A stretch of DNA of 64,000 nucleotides from Pararhizobium gei (GCF_029223885.1 NZ_CP119409.1:1886001-1950000), one strand, 5' to 3'; counted from the first letter of the stretch, positions 41,661-51,079 are shown. Numbers and translations are program-made. Notes: generated by a model not told the origin, from the letters alone.

Positions 41661-44531
41661 ATGGCTTATACACAGACAGCCGTGGACGTATTTGCGCCCA
41701 CGGATGCCAGCGGCGTTGCCCGCCGGGTTGATAATGACGAGGTCCAGATTTGGGGTACCGAAATCGAGGCGGCGATCAGTGAGATCGTTCACACGGTCAT
41801 CAACGGCATTGTGGTCGGAAATTCCGTCGTTTATTCCCTGAAGTCAGGCCTTCTTGCGAACACGACACGGCCGGATGGTTCGCTTGGCATCGTATTCGCC
41901 GACCCTGTGCCCGACAATAACGGGGTCTTTGTCGAAAGCGGCGCGGGTATCTGGACGAAAACGAACCTCGCTCTCCCATCGACGTTTGCGGCCGACCTGG
42001 CTACTGCAATCGCGGGGATCGATGATCTGGAGAGCAGCAAGCTCAATGCGACGCTGTCCGCCGTGTCCACACTGTTTGGGACCGCCCTGGGGAAGGCATC
42101 GCCTGCCGATACGGATAAAATCGCTTTGTTTGACAGCGACGCTTCTGGCGCGCTGAAACTGCCGACATGGGCGGATTTCAAAGCTGCACTCAAGACACAT
42201 TTCGACACTTTTTACCCCAGCGGTTCGGACGTTGAAACTGCCATCTCGGATGCGATTGCCTCCCTCGTCACAAGTTCCCAGGTGTCGGACGCAATCGAAG
42301 ATGCATTCGGCTCAATTTCGGAGGCTGCATCTGCTGCTGCCGCCCAGGCGACTGTTCTGATCGGGCAGGCATACGAGCGGCCGGGTGACGCAAAGTTGCT
42401 CTACAGCTCGACATTGACCGGTGCTGCAGCGACGCGACCGCCTCTTAGCATCGGGACGATCGTCAACGATACCGAGTTGGGTTCGGTGCTGCAGATTTCC
42501 AGCGCCGACGTAACTGGAGCCTCTGTCGATATTGCTCCGAGAATTGATTTCGCAATCAACCCTGATCGGAGCTACCTGGTCCTGTGCGTTCTGAAGCGCA
42601 CCACGGACGCCCTCGACCCCCTCGGCAACGGCGTGGAAACTCGCTGGCAGAGCCTAAATTACAACAAAAACCACGTCGGCAATGGTGTCCTCGGAACACC
42701 ATTGAACCCGACGATCGCCGCCGGCACGATCAGGGTCTCTTACCTGATCGGACAAGCCGGAGCGCCTGGCGATCTTGACTATGTCATTCCGCCATCGGCG
42801 GTTTACGGGCTGCCGCTTCTGCGCATATTTGGCTCAGACCACGTCACCGTTGTGGCGACAATCGACATCCGGGATGTCACCGATCAGATCAACGGCGGTG
42901 CGGACATCACTCAAATCACGGATGATCTCGCGGCTGAAATAGCGGCACGGGAGGCGCTGGACGCCGGACTGGCCGCAGAGGTTGAGGCGCGGGAAAGCCT
43001 CGAAGAGGTCGTCACCATCGGCTTTGAGCAAACGACGCTGGCGATCGACAACATCGAGGACGCACTCGACGAGCGTGCCTTGGGCGCAACGATTGATAGC
43101 CAGCCTGCAAACATCCCTCTGATTGTCAGTAACGATAGGGTTGTAGCTTGGCTTGACGGTGGAAATTTTGCTGCGAAGGGCTTGTCAGAGTTTCTACAGA
43201 TGTCAATTGTCGATCGCATGACAACCACATCGAATTCCGACATCGCAATACCTCTCATCACAGCTGATGGACAGGTCATCCTTTGGCTGACGCCGGAGGG
43301 GGATCTGGCTTCAAAGGGGCTGTCAAGGCCGCTCGCAAAGAGTGCCGTCGATCTAGTCACGACCGAGGTGAAAGCCGCCACGTATGTGCCGCTCATCACG
43401 GCTAACGGAAAGGTCATCCTTTGGCTGACGCCGAACGGAAGCCTATCGGGGCCAGGGCTTTCCGCAAACGAGCCTAGGCCTTCGCGTTTAGCCAGCGACG
43501 GAAGAACGTTGCACCGCGCAAAGGCAAAAACCGCACTGATAAAAACAAATCCTGGCGGGTCAGACCGGCTGCGGATTGCCTTGATGGGCGATAGCTGGTC
43601 GGACCTGAGGACCATACCCAACGCGCTACGCGATCTCATGACTGGAACGATTGGTCTGGCCGGCCACGGATGGCAGGATGTAGAGGGCATTACGCAGATT
43701 GGCGGAGTAACCTTTGCGAAAAACGGGTGGACGTTTGTCGATGCAACCACCAACGTCCCGATTTGGCCAAACGGCGTCGGTATTGATGGAAAACTCATCA
43801 CGGCAACATCGACAACCGCGACAATCTCTATTGGCAACCTCGTTGCGACCGAGGTGCGGATCTACAGTTTTGCACACGGTGGCACCTGGCGCTATCAGGT
43901 CGATGGCGGCGCTTGGACGACGGTCAATGAGGCGTCAGACGGCGCCTTGCGGGTGACGACCATTTCAGGTCTCGTGAACAACGCACACGCACTCGCAATC
44001 GACACGACAGGCAATACCGGGACCGTCTCTATCGGAGGGTTCTACTCGACGGGTTCTGGCGCCGGGGCGGAAATACTTAAAGCGGGCAATGCCTCAATCG
44101 ACGGCTCCCAGATGCTGACCTATCTCGGCCAGATCGGCCCGCAGTTGGCAGACCTCGCTCCTGATGTCCTCATCTGCATCCTCGGCACAAACGATAGTCA
44201 CCGGCCACTTTCTCCACCGGATGTTTTTATCGAGGCGATTGCCGCGCTTGCTGCTGCTGCCCGATCAGCTGTCTCGGATATCGGGCTGATCATGATTGCG
44301 CCCTCCTTGTCGTCACCTATCGGGCTCATCACGCCGATTGAGGAATATTCCGATGCTCTAGACACATGGTGCGCGGCCAACGATGTCGAATTTTTAAGCC
44401 TCACCCGACAAATGGGGACCTGGGCGGAAACTCAACCGCTGGGGATGTGGAACGATTTGGCACATCACAGCGCGGTCGGAGCGAGAGCGATCACAGACAT
44501 CATCAACGAAAACTTCTTCAAGCTGAGGTAA
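41661..44531 (+). CDS. Tail fibre with C-terminal SGNH/GDSL esterase domain
   Basis: 956 residues; GGAG 8 bases before this ATG decides the start. Residues 1-430 are fibre-like with coiled-coil parts (DDLAAEIAAREALDAGLAAE). Residues 480-605 hold three repeats of about 46 residues with the core PLI-x-N/D-G-x-VILWLTP. From about residue 635 an SGNH hydrolase follows: MGDSWSDL with Ser645, LICILGTNDS, and the terminal WNDLAHHSAVGA with Asp-x-x-His. Such phage esterases deacetylate surface polysaccharide during adsorption. Confidence 0.85.
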   Translation: MAYTQTAVDVFAPTDASGVARRVDNDEVQIWGTEIEAAISEIVHTVINGIVVGNSVVYSLKSGLLANTTRPDGSLGIVFADPVPDNNGVFVESGAGIWTKTNLALPSTFAADLATAIAGIDDLESSKLNATLSAVSTLFGTALGKASPADTDKIALFDSDASGALKLPTWADFKAALKTHFDTFYPSGSDVETAISDAIASLVTSSQVSDAIEDAFGSISEAASAAAAQATVLIGQAYERPGDAKLLYSSTLTGAAATRPPLSIGTIVNDTELGSVLQISSADVTGASVDIAPRIDFAINPDRSYLVLCVLKRTTDALDPLGNGVETRWQSLNYNKNHVGNGVLGTPLNPTIAAGTIRVSYLIGQAGAPGDLDYVIPPSAVYGLPLLRIFGSDHVTVVATIDIRDVTDQINGGADITQITDDLAAEIAAREALDAGLAAEVEARESLEEVVTIGFEQTTLAIDNIEDALDERALGATIDSQPANIPLIVSNDRVVAWLDGGNFAAKGLSEFLQMSIVDRMTTTSNSDIAIPLITADGQVILWLTPEGDLASKGLSRPLAKSAVDLVTTEVKAATYVPLITANGKVILWLTPNGSLSGPGLSANEPRPSRLASDGRTLHRAKAKTALIKTNPGGSDRLRIALMGDSWSDLRTIPNALRDLMTGTIGLAGHGWQDVEGITQIGGVTFAKNGWTFVDATTNVPIWPNGVGIDGKLITATSTTATISIGNLVATEVRIYSFAHGGTWRYQVDGGAWTTVNEASDGALRVTTISGLVNNAHALAIDTTGNTGTVSIGGFYSTGSGAGAEILKAGNASIDGSQMLTYLGQIGPQLADLAPDVLICILGTNDSHRPLSPPDVFIEAIAALAAAARSAVSDIGLIMIAPSLSSPIGLITPIEEYSDALDTWCAANDVEFLSLTRQMGTWAETQPLGMWNDLAHHSAVGARAITDIINENFFKLR
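43102..43470 (+). repeat. Three 138-bp repeats in tail fibre gene
   Basis: Units of 46 codons, the last incomplete. The best conserved DNA is GGTCATCCTTTGGCTGACGC at 43274 and 43412, exactly 138 bases apart. The protein core is PLITADGQVILWLTPEG and its variants. They probably form a beta-strand stalk before the esterase domain. Confidence 0.75.
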
Positions 44532-44536
44532 AAATT

Positions 44537-45253
44537 ATGGCTATACGCGCACTGAATATCGGCTCAATCGCACTCCCAGGAACCGGGTATCCGCCGATCG
44601 AGGCATTCGACATTCCCGTGACCGCTAATTTGACAGGGGCGTTTTTTTTCGGGGATGGCCCAGATGTAGCGACCATCAATTTTGCAGGCGGCGACCGAAC
44701 CGCGACTGTGGTCGGCAACCCTGTATGGGAGGACGGTTACGCCTCTCTCGGGCCAAATGGTCGGATAGATACTAACATCCCCGAGACATTGGCGATGAGC
44801 ATGGTGGTTATTGCCCGGCGCACGGACTCTGCGGTAAATACCGGGCTCCTCGGGAATTTCATCGCGGCGACCGATTTTGGCGTCTCGCTTTACGCCCAAA
44901 CCGGGGCGACATCCATCATCGGTGGCGCTGGTCGCGTTGGCGATCCTGCGGGCACGACTGCTCAGGGCACGGGTAGTATCGGCACTTGGACGCTGGGCAT
45001 CCTCAGCGTCCCAACGATTGGCGTGCTCACGATCTACAACAAGACCAGTGGGATAACCGCCTCGTCCCTTGCAACGGCAAACCGAGAAATAAATGGCGGC
45101 GGCCCGATGCGGATCGGCGCTGACTATAACCGGTCGGGCGCGAACGATATTGCCCTTGCGATGTTTTACGACCGGGCGATTACATTGAGCGAGGCCAGCA
45201 CAATCACGACATGGGCACGTGCCTATGCCACCCGACGCGGCATCACCGTTTAG
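44537..45253 (+). CDS. Tail fibre accessory, LamG/concanavalin-like
   Basis: 238 residues, almost wholly beta-strand, with the LamG-like order: TINFAGGDRTATVVGNPVWE, then SMVVIARRTDSAVNTGLLGN, NGGGPMRIGADYNRSGANDI and LAMFYDRAITLSEASTITTW, which is the usual last strand and helix of phage LamG/concanavalin domains. It probably binds host glycans or decorates the fibre. It starts 5 bases after the esterase fibre stop. Confidence 0.7.
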   Translation: MAIRALNIGSIALPGTGYPPIEAFDIPVTANLTGAFFFGDGPDVATINFAGGDRTATVVGNPVWEDGYASLGPNGRIDTNIPETLAMSMVVIARRTDSAVNTGLLGNFIAATDFGVSLYAQTGATSIIGGAGRVGDPAGTTAQGTGSIGTWTLGILSVPTIGVLTIYNKTSGITASSLATANREINGGGPMRIGADYNRSGANDIALAMFYDRAITLSEASTITTWARAYATRRGITV

Positions 45254-45323
45254 TCTCGACGCGGCATCGCCGCATTGGCCCGGCGCAATGGCGCGATAGG
45301 CTCATTCTTCAAAGGACATCGTT

Positions 45324-45968
45324 GTGAAAACTACCTTGGATATCCAATCCGAGTTGCATCGCCGTGGCTATTACAAAGGAAAGCTGGACGGCATTGCCGG
45401 GCCGCAGACGCGCTATGCCATCGAACAGTTCCAGTCTGCGAACGATCTGGTGCGTGATGGAAAAGTCGGGCCAAAGACTTTGGCGAAGCTGTTCCCGGCA
45501 GTGGCGGTTCCTTCGGACGAAGGCTTGACGACAAGCGCAGCGGGGCGGGCGGCAATCACACTTCGCGAGGATAACAGGCTGACAGCCTATCGCGATAGCG
45601 TCGGCGTCCTCACGATCGGCGTCGGTCACACCAGCGAGGCCGGGCCACCAACCGTCACGCCGGGCATGGTCATCACGGCGGCAGAGTCCGATGCCATCCT
45701 GTCACGGGATCTGAAGACATTCGAGAAGGCAGTGCTCGACGCGGTGAAAGTGCCGCTCTCCCAGCATGAATTCGACGCCCTCGTTTCGCTGGCATTCAAT
45801 ATCGGCGGCGGTGCCTTTTCGAAATCCACGCTCGTCAAAAAGCTGAATGCAGGCGACCGGGTAGGGGCGGCAGACGCGTTCATGTCTTGGGTAAAAGCCG
45901 GAGGCAAGACGGTGAAAGGCCTCGGTAATCGCCGCAAGTCGGAACGCCTGCAGTTCCTGGGCGACTGA
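45324..45968 (+). CDS. Endolysin: peptidoglycan-binding plus GH24 lysozyme
   Basis: 214 residues from a GTG. Residues 5-55 are a PGBD1 peptidoglycan-binding domain (LHRRGYYKGKLDGIAGPQTR, NDLVRDGKVGPKTL). Residues 72-214 are a GH24 lysozyme with an intact E-x8-D-x5-T triad (REDNRLTAYRDSVGVLT), GVGHTS and the C-terminal VKGLGNRRKSERLQFLG. It lacks an export signal, so a holin is required; candidates follow at once. Confidence 0.92.
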   Translation: MKTTLDIQSELHRRGYYKGKLDGIAGPQTRYAIEQFQSANDLVRDGKVGPKTLAKLFPAVAVPSDEGLTTSAAGRAAITLREDNRLTAYRDSVGVLTIGVGHTSEAGPPTVTPGMVITAAESDAILSRDLKTFEKAVLDAVKVPLSQHEFDALVSLAFNIGGGAFSKSTLVKKLNAGDRVGAADAFMSWVKAGGKTVKGLGNRRKSERLQFLGD

Positions 45969-45970
45969 CC

Positions 45971-46051
45971 ATGCCCACCATCCAAATCATCATCCTCTCT
46001 GTCCTCGGCATCATCATCGCCGGGGCAGGGTTCACAATTCTGTTTTCCTGA
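45971..46051 (+). CDS. 26-residue membrane micro-protein in lysis cassette
   Basis: MPTIQIIIL then SVLGIIIAGAGFTILFS: a single hydrophobic helix occupying almost the whole peptide. It starts two bases after the endolysin stop and ends 11 bases before the holin-like gene. Too short for usual gene finders. It may be a holin regulator or pinholin-like peptide. Confidence 0.5.
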   Translation: MPTIQIIILSVLGIIIAGAGFTILFS

Positions 46052-46062
46052 AAGGATCGACC

Positions 46063-46281
46063 ATGAACAGCAATCTCTTTCACAACATCCTCAACCTGGT
46101 GGCCGGCATCATCGGCGTCCTGATCCTGACCGATTGGACCGCCCTTGGTTTCAGCACCACGACGGCGGCACAGATCGCCGCGGGAACGCTGATCGCTCAG
46201 AATGTCATCAAGCTGACGATCAATGTCACGCGCGACGGGCTGACGGGGCTCATCAAGGCCCAACCGCCTGTCAAGGAATGA
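46063..46281 (+). CDS. Holin-like two-helix membrane protein
   Basis: 72 residues with two hydrophobic segments (ILNLVAGIIGVLILTDWTAL and AAQIAAGTLIAQNVIKLTI) and a basic/polar tail. Size, topology and location after the endolysin suit a class II-type holin. AAAGGATCG precedes the ATG. Confidence 0.65.
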   Translation: MNSNLFHNILNLVAGIIGVLILTDWTALGFSTTTAAQIAAGTLIAQNVIKLTINVTRDGLTGLIKAQPPVKE

Positions 46282-46335
46282 CATCGGACCAACCGATAAA
46301 GACGCATAGCATCGCATCGATATGAGAGACCGACA

Positions 46336-46980
46336 ATGAGCAACAGGAGTACCGACATGGCCAACGGAACCTTCGATCCGGAAGCGAAGTATGCCCAGCT
46401 TGGGGAACGGGTCGATAATCAGGGCTCCCGCATTAGCAACCTCGAGACGGTCGTTTCGCGTGGCTTTGCCGAGGTAGGCTCTCAAATCCGGGGCCTCTCC
46501 GATGAATTTCGGGGGGGCCAGAAAACCCAGTGGCCTGTCATCTGGTCGGCGCTTGGCGTCTGCTTTGCCGTGTTTCTTGGTATTGGTGGCGCACTCTATT
46601 ACCCTGTCAGGGAAACGATGGCGGAAACCAAGGCCGATATTCGCCTGATTACGGAGCGAGCTTTGTCTGTTGCTGCATTTCAGGACTTCAAATCGACCTA
46701 TGAGAATAACCGGGTCGTCTCGCGAAACGAGTACATCGATAAGTTCGGTGCGGTGAATATCGCTATCGGCAAAATCAATGAACAGATGGTGCCACGCGCC
46801 GAACTGGAGCGCGCATGGACGTCTGAAGATCAACAGCGCGCCCAGATGCAAAAGCAGATCGATGAACTCAAGCAGGGGCAGGCATCCACCTACAGCGCTC
46901 GGGACGTGATTTTGGATCTGAGGGAAAGGCTTGATCGCGTCGAGCGACAGCGATTCGATGGCCCTCAACGATCGCAATGA
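46336..46980 (+). CDS. Membrane protein with coiled coils, lysis-associated
   Basis: 214 residues. The N-terminal coiled coil (YAQLGERVDNQGSRISNLET) is followed by one membrane helix at residues 66-90 (WPVIWSALGVCFAVFLGIGG) and a long charged coiled coil to the C-terminus. It may be a second holin or a spanin-like factor; neither can be proved. GAGAGACC lies before the ATG. Confidence 0.6.
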   Translation: MSNRSTDMANGTFDPEAKYAQLGERVDNQGSRISNLETVVSRGFAEVGSQIRGLSDEFRGGQKTQWPVIWSALGVCFAVFLGIGGALYYPVRETMAETKADIRLITERALSVAAFQDFKSTYENNRVVSRNEYIDKFGAVNIAIGKINEQMVPRAELERAWTSEDQQRAQMQKQIDELKQGQASTYSARDVILDLRERLDRVERQRFDGPQRSQ

Positions 46981-47157
46981 CCAATGTATATTCCACAGAT
47001 TGCTACCGCAATTGCTTCATTAGTAGACAACCCTGAAGCCCACACCGACCACGTTTTGTTTATCATAAGATTAGTGAAATAGTTGAAACTCAATATCTCC
47101 TTGTATTCTGTCATTAATTTTGCACTCTTGAGTTGTTGTTAATTAGAGGAAAAATTT
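46981..47157 (+). promoter_or_regulatory. A+T-rich promoter region of tailspike gene
   Basis: About 175 bases markedly richer in A+T than the rest of the phage, without ORFs. A possible promoter is TTGAAA, 15 bases, TATTCT near 47080, and an AGAGGAA ribosome site stands before the tailspike ATG. This suggests the tailspike gene is transcribed separately from the late operon. Confidence 0.45.
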
Positions 47158-49194
47158 ATGACTGATTTTGCGGATATTACAGGTGATATTGGTGTGGTTT
47201 CGTTTACTCCGACGGGTGGCGTTGCGACAACGGTGCAGGTTGGATTGGATAGAGCCGTTGGTGCCGTACAGCGCGTGCCATCTTTTGCTAACGCTAACAC
47301 GACCTTCATTCCAGCAGATGTTCACCGTGTATTTGTTGAATATTATAGTCCGGTGTATAACGACGCTTCGACCCTAATAGGCGGAGCGCACTACAAAGAA
47401 GTCCCGACCGAGCCCACTCACGCCATGAAATTCCTGAATGGGGCCCGCTGGTTCGAAATTGACGAGGCGGAAATCTCGGTTGAAATGGCCGGCGCGAAGG
47501 CCAACGCGACAAGCGGTACTAACGCGACCCTGTGCGCTGACCGCATCCAAATCGCTTATGACGCTGCGGCAGTGATTGGCTCTAGGCTTTACATTCCGCC
47601 AAAGACCTTCGTAGTGCATTTGCTGCTTGCTAATCGCTCCGAAAACCCTGCCACGTATCGCATGTACGCTCTAATGTTCGGGCTTCCGAATGTTGAAGTA
47701 TTTGGAGTGCAGGGGCGATCAACAATCAAGTGTTTCGAAACCCTAGGGCGTTATGGAACGGTGCAGCATTTTCGCCCACCATTGACGAACGGCACGGTTG
47801 AGTATTCTGGAGGATCTTGCCGGGGCATCACATTTGACGCCAATTGCGCGGACACTCTCACCTTCGTCGGCCATATGTCAAACAGCGGTTGGGAGGGCGC
47901 GAGGGACTACATTGTTGACTCATGCACCTTCCTGAACAGCGGTCACTATCACTGCGGATTCCAGAGCGGGGCCTATCAAAGCATCGTCATAAGCCGGTGC
48001 TTTTTCGAGAACTCTGCGAAAGACGCCATCGATTTCAAGAATAACATTCCCGCTGCGCTGCCGCCCGGCAATACTGAGCCTGAGCCGTTGCCCGGCTCAA
48101 TATTCGGCATTTTCGTGTCGGAATGCACTTTCCGCAATTGCTGCCGCTCCGAAGATACCATCGCTAGCGCTATTGTGGACTTAATGGGTTTTGGCTGCAT
48201 CGCGGAAAATTTATTCTTTGATGAGTTGCCCTCCGACCCCACATCTGAGTGGGCCTCAGTCGTGCGCTTTAAAGAAGGTCTAGATTCATCCCTAGGGCTG
48301 CACGGCGTAGGCGCTCAAGGTGGCCGCGCAACGAACATCATGGTGAAATTCACCGGAGGTGAAAAAGCACCGGCAGTCGCGCTTATCGAAGTCCGTGCGC
48401 CTTATTGCACGGTGACTGACTTGATGGTGTACGGCACTTGCCCCGCCGGAACGGTCGGTATCGAGTTCAGTCAGCCATTTGGTTTAGTTCGCGGCGGCAG
48501 GATAAAGGGGGCCGAAATAGGTGTTTATACCCGCCTCATCCGCAACGACGATGATTTGAACCCTTTTCCCGGTGGCGACGACGTAACAATTATGGACTTT
48601 GTTTTTGAAGGGTGCGCAACAGCGATTCTGGCAAATTTTTCGGCCGCGAAAATTCTCGCCAACCGATTTGTTGATTGCACGATAGGCATCGCGGGTACCG
48701 CAACGACTGCCAAGAATCACTTAATCATGGGAAACTCATATGACAGAGTGTTGACACCCTACAATCTCTCTTTTTTGTCGGGACACATGATCTTGAACGA
48801 AAAGGGGGTCCCGGGGCTTGCTACGTACTCTCTCAGCTTCGCACCAGATGGTGGGGTACAGACCGCCGCCCTTCTGGCAGCCCGGGACAGCGTGCGGCTG
48901 GGTATCGGTAATAACGGTGATCCGGCTAACGTAAGAGAAGTACTGCGTCTGCAAAGTGCTGCGTCCGCCGCATCGACTGTGAACTATCTCACGATTTTAG
49001 CAGGCGGTGCGAATGTCGGCCCGCATTTCCAAGCAGCCGGAGCAGACACGAACATTGATATTCAATTCTCACCAAAAGGAGCTGGATTGATGCGATTTGG
49101 CACTCTCTCCGCCAATGCTGACGCTCCCATCAACGGATACATCACCGTCAAAACTGCGGCGGGAACAACGATTAAACTCGCCACTATCGCTTGA
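47158..49194 (+). CDS. Beta-helix tailspike / depolymerase-like protein
   Basis: 678 residues. A short N-terminal adaptor (residues 1-110) is followed by a right-handed beta-helix pattern at about 130-530 (RSTIKCFETLGRYGTVQHFR, GCRGITFDANCADTLTFVG-like turns, IVDSCTFLNSGHYHCGFQSG, SIVISRCFFENSAKDAIDFK). The C-terminal 120 residues look like a trimerisation cap. The base composition and codon use are more A+T-rich than in the neighbouring tail genes, suggesting recent acquisition. A capsule or exopolysaccharide target is likely. Confidence 0.75.
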   Translation: MTDFADITGDIGVVSFTPTGGVATTVQVGLDRAVGAVQRVPSFANANTTFIPADVHRVFVEYYSPVYNDASTLIGGAHYKEVPTEPTHAMKFLNGARWFEIDEAEISVEMAGAKANATSGTNATLCADRIQIAYDAAAVIGSRLYIPPKTFVVHLLLANRSENPATYRMYALMFGLPNVEVFGVQGRSTIKCFETLGRYGTVQHFRPPLTNGTVEYSGGSCRGITFDANCADTLTFVGHMSNSGWEGARDYIVDSCTFLNSGHYHCGFQSGAYQSIVISRCFFENSAKDAIDFKNNIPAALPPGNTEPEPLPGSIFGIFVSECTFRNCCRSEDTIASAIVDLMGFGCIAENLFFDELPSDPTSEWASVVRFKEGLDSSLGLHGVGAQGGRATNIMVKFTGGEKAPAVALIEVRAPYCTVTDLMVYGTCPAGTVGIEFSQPFGLVRGGRIKGAEIGVYTRLIRNDDDLNPFPGGDDVTIMDFVFEGCATAILANFSAAKILANRFVDCTIGIAGTATTAKNHLIMGNSYDRVLTPYNLSFLSGHMILNEKGVPGLATYSLSFAPDGGVQTAALLAARDSVRLGIGNNGDPANVREVLRLQSAASAASTVNYLTILAGGANVGPHFQAAGADTNIDIQFSPKGAGLMRFGTLSANADAPINGYITVKTAAGTTIKLATIA

Positions 49195-49237
49195 CGACTT
49201 TTTAAGTTCAATTCTGAGTTAGTGCAAAGTGCTATCA

Positions 49238-49280
49238 GCTGGCCTTGGCGTCCACCCACACAGTAGGACACAAGGCCAGC
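49238..49280. terminator. Long-loop inverted repeat between convergent genes
   Basis: GCTGGCCTTG and CAAGGCCAGC form a perfect 10-bp stem with a 23-base loop between the tailspike gene and the leftward gene that follows. No T-run; weak as a terminator. Confidence 0.35.
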
Positions 49281-49288
49281 GCTTCTAC

Positions 49289-49597
49289 TCATTCCGTTCG
49301 ATGTACCCGTGTCTTAGCATCAAGTTCGACCCTGAGAGTGCGGATCATATCGGCAGCCACAAGCAGCCCGTGCGATACGACCTGATCGGGAACACCTGCC
49401 ACTTCCTTTGCCAGCAATGCGATTTCCGAAAGCAGGCCTTTGTCACTCGGGCCGTCTGTCTTGCCTGATTGCTCTCGCAAATCCCGCACCGTCGCCACAG
49501 CCCGCTCAATCAACCGACGGCGTTCGAAGGGCGTGAGCTTCCTGACCTCATTGGCCGCACGGTAAAGTTCCGCAACGAAGTCTGTCGTGGCGCTCAT
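49289..49597 (-). CDS. Small leftward protein, promoter separated by IS630
   Basis: 102 residues from the ATG at 49597, which has GGAGAGGGA directly before it; longer frames run into the insertion sequence. The protein is helical (VAELYRAANEVRKLTPFERR, RLIERAVATVRDLREQSG). Function unknown. The IS630 left end lies only 22 bases upstream of the start, so the native promoter has been moved to the other side of the element. Confidence 0.6.
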   Translation of the reverse strand: MSATTDFVAELYRAANEVRKLTPFERRRLIERAVATVRDLREQSGKTDGPSDKGLLSEIALLAKEVAGVPDQVVSHGLLVAADMIRTLRVELDAKTRVHRTE

Positions 49598-49619
49598 TCC
49601 CTCTCCGGACATACTAATA

Positions 49620-50776
49620 CCAACCGTCAGTGAGCATGACTCTGAAGGGGATTCCCAGCAGCCAACGAATCTGAATCTGTGATGCAAACTGGAGGTTTGT
49701 GATGGGTTCAGCGATTTCTTTGCGATCGGACTTCGACGGAGCCAGGTTGCGGCTTCTGGCTCGGCAGACACGCGATGCCGATCAGGCACGGCGGCTTCTG
49801 GCACTTGCATCGATCTATGATGGCGGCTCACGCGCCGATGCCGCCCGGCTTGGCAGTGTGACGGTTCAGATCGTGCGCGACTGGGTGGTGCGCTTCAATG
49901 AACGCGGTCCCGCCGGCCTTATCAACGGCAAGGCCCCGGGCAAACCTTCTCTCCTGAACGATGAACAGCGAACGGCTTTGGCGCAAGCCATAGAGCGCGG
50001 ACCGACCCCGTATCTGGATGGAGTCGTTCGCTGGCGTCTGTGTGATCTGGCGCAATGGATTTGGGAAGAGTTCCGCATCTCGGTGAGCGAGGAGACCCTG
50101 GGCCGCGAAGTGCGTGCCATGGGCTATCGCAAGCTCTCGGCTCGCCCAAGACATCATGCGCAGGATGCCGAGGCGGCCGAGGCATTTAAAAAAACTTCCC
50201 CGCCGCTGTGGCAGAAATCGCCGCAGGTCCCGCCAAGGGCAAAGTAATCGAAATCTGGTTCCAGGACGAAGCCCGGATAGGCCAGAAGAACAAGATCACG
50301 CGTCGTTGGGCCAAGCGGGGCTCAAGGCCGTCCGCGCCGCACGACCAGCGAACCCGATCGGCCTATATCTTCGGTGCCATCTGTCCCAAGCACGGCAAGG
50401 CCGCCGCTCTCGTCATGCCGTGGTGCGACACCCATGCCATGAACCAGCACCTGATCGAGATATCCCGCAACGTCGCCGTTCATGCACACGCCGTCCTCAT
50501 CATGGATCAGGCCGGATGGCACATGTCCAACAATCTCGTCGTTCCAGAAAACATCACCATCCTGCCACTGCCGCCCAAATCGCCCGAGTTGAACCCGGTC
50601 GAAAACATCTGGCAGTTCATGAGGGACAACTGGCTCTCAAACCGAGTCTTCAAATCCTACGAGGATATCGTCGACCACTGCTGCTACGCTTGGAGAACCC
50701 TCCAGCAACGACCATGGAAGATCATGTCAATCGGCCGACGCAAATGGGCGCAAGGGTTCTAATCAGTGACGGTTGG
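49620..50776 (+). mobile_element. IS630-family insertion sequence
   Basis: 1157 bp, flanked by TA at both sides (49618-49619 and 50777-50778), the target duplication of this family. Terminal inverted repeats CCAACCGTCAGTGA and CCAACCGTCACTGA match in 13 of 14 bases. It encodes one transposase in two frames. It lies inside the prophage, next to the leftward 102-residue gene. Confidence 0.92.
49699..50762 (+). CDS. IS630 transposase, produced by -1 frameshift
   Basis: The first frame (49699-50247) encodes the helix-turn-helix half (DADQARRLLALASIYDGGSR; GSVTVQIVRDWVVRFNERGP). At 50188-50194 an A7 tract (TTT AAA AAA AC) allows a -1 shift, after which the reading continues FPAAVAEIAAGPAKGK into the catalytic half (open from 50208). 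The DDE residues are read as WFQDEARIG, LIMDQAGWH and PELNPVENIW. The total would be about 354 residues, the normal length. Two-frame organisation at poly-A is common in this family. Confidence 0.88.
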
Positions 50777-51079
50777 TATAAATCGTCTGCCCAAGTCTAC
50801 CCAAACCGCGCTGCGGTTCAACTCCTCAGGCGCCGCCAGCTTCCGAATTGTCCGCTGGCAGGAACGAAGAACATTCTTCTCACTTTCGGTGCCAGCGGGG
50901 GTCGGAGCGCCGCTGTTCTCGACTACAATGCGGGTGACCGTCAGTGTTGGGCACCTGAAAATAGGCGTCTAACGCAAACGAAAAGAATCCTTCCTAAGGT
51001 TCATAATATTGATGTAGGCTTCCCGGATATTGGGAGGCTTATTGGACAATATTTCAGCAGACAGGTTTCAAAACGTAAT
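50777..51079. other. Region without a clear gene right of IS630
   Basis: Three hundred bases with no convincing start. One rightward frame ending at 50972 reads like protein (FNSSGAASFRIVRWQERRTF, LFSTTMRVTVSVGHLKIGV) and another continues further, suggesting remains of a tail or moron gene. The promoter of the leftward 102-residue gene may also have been here before the IS inserted. Confidence 0.4.
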
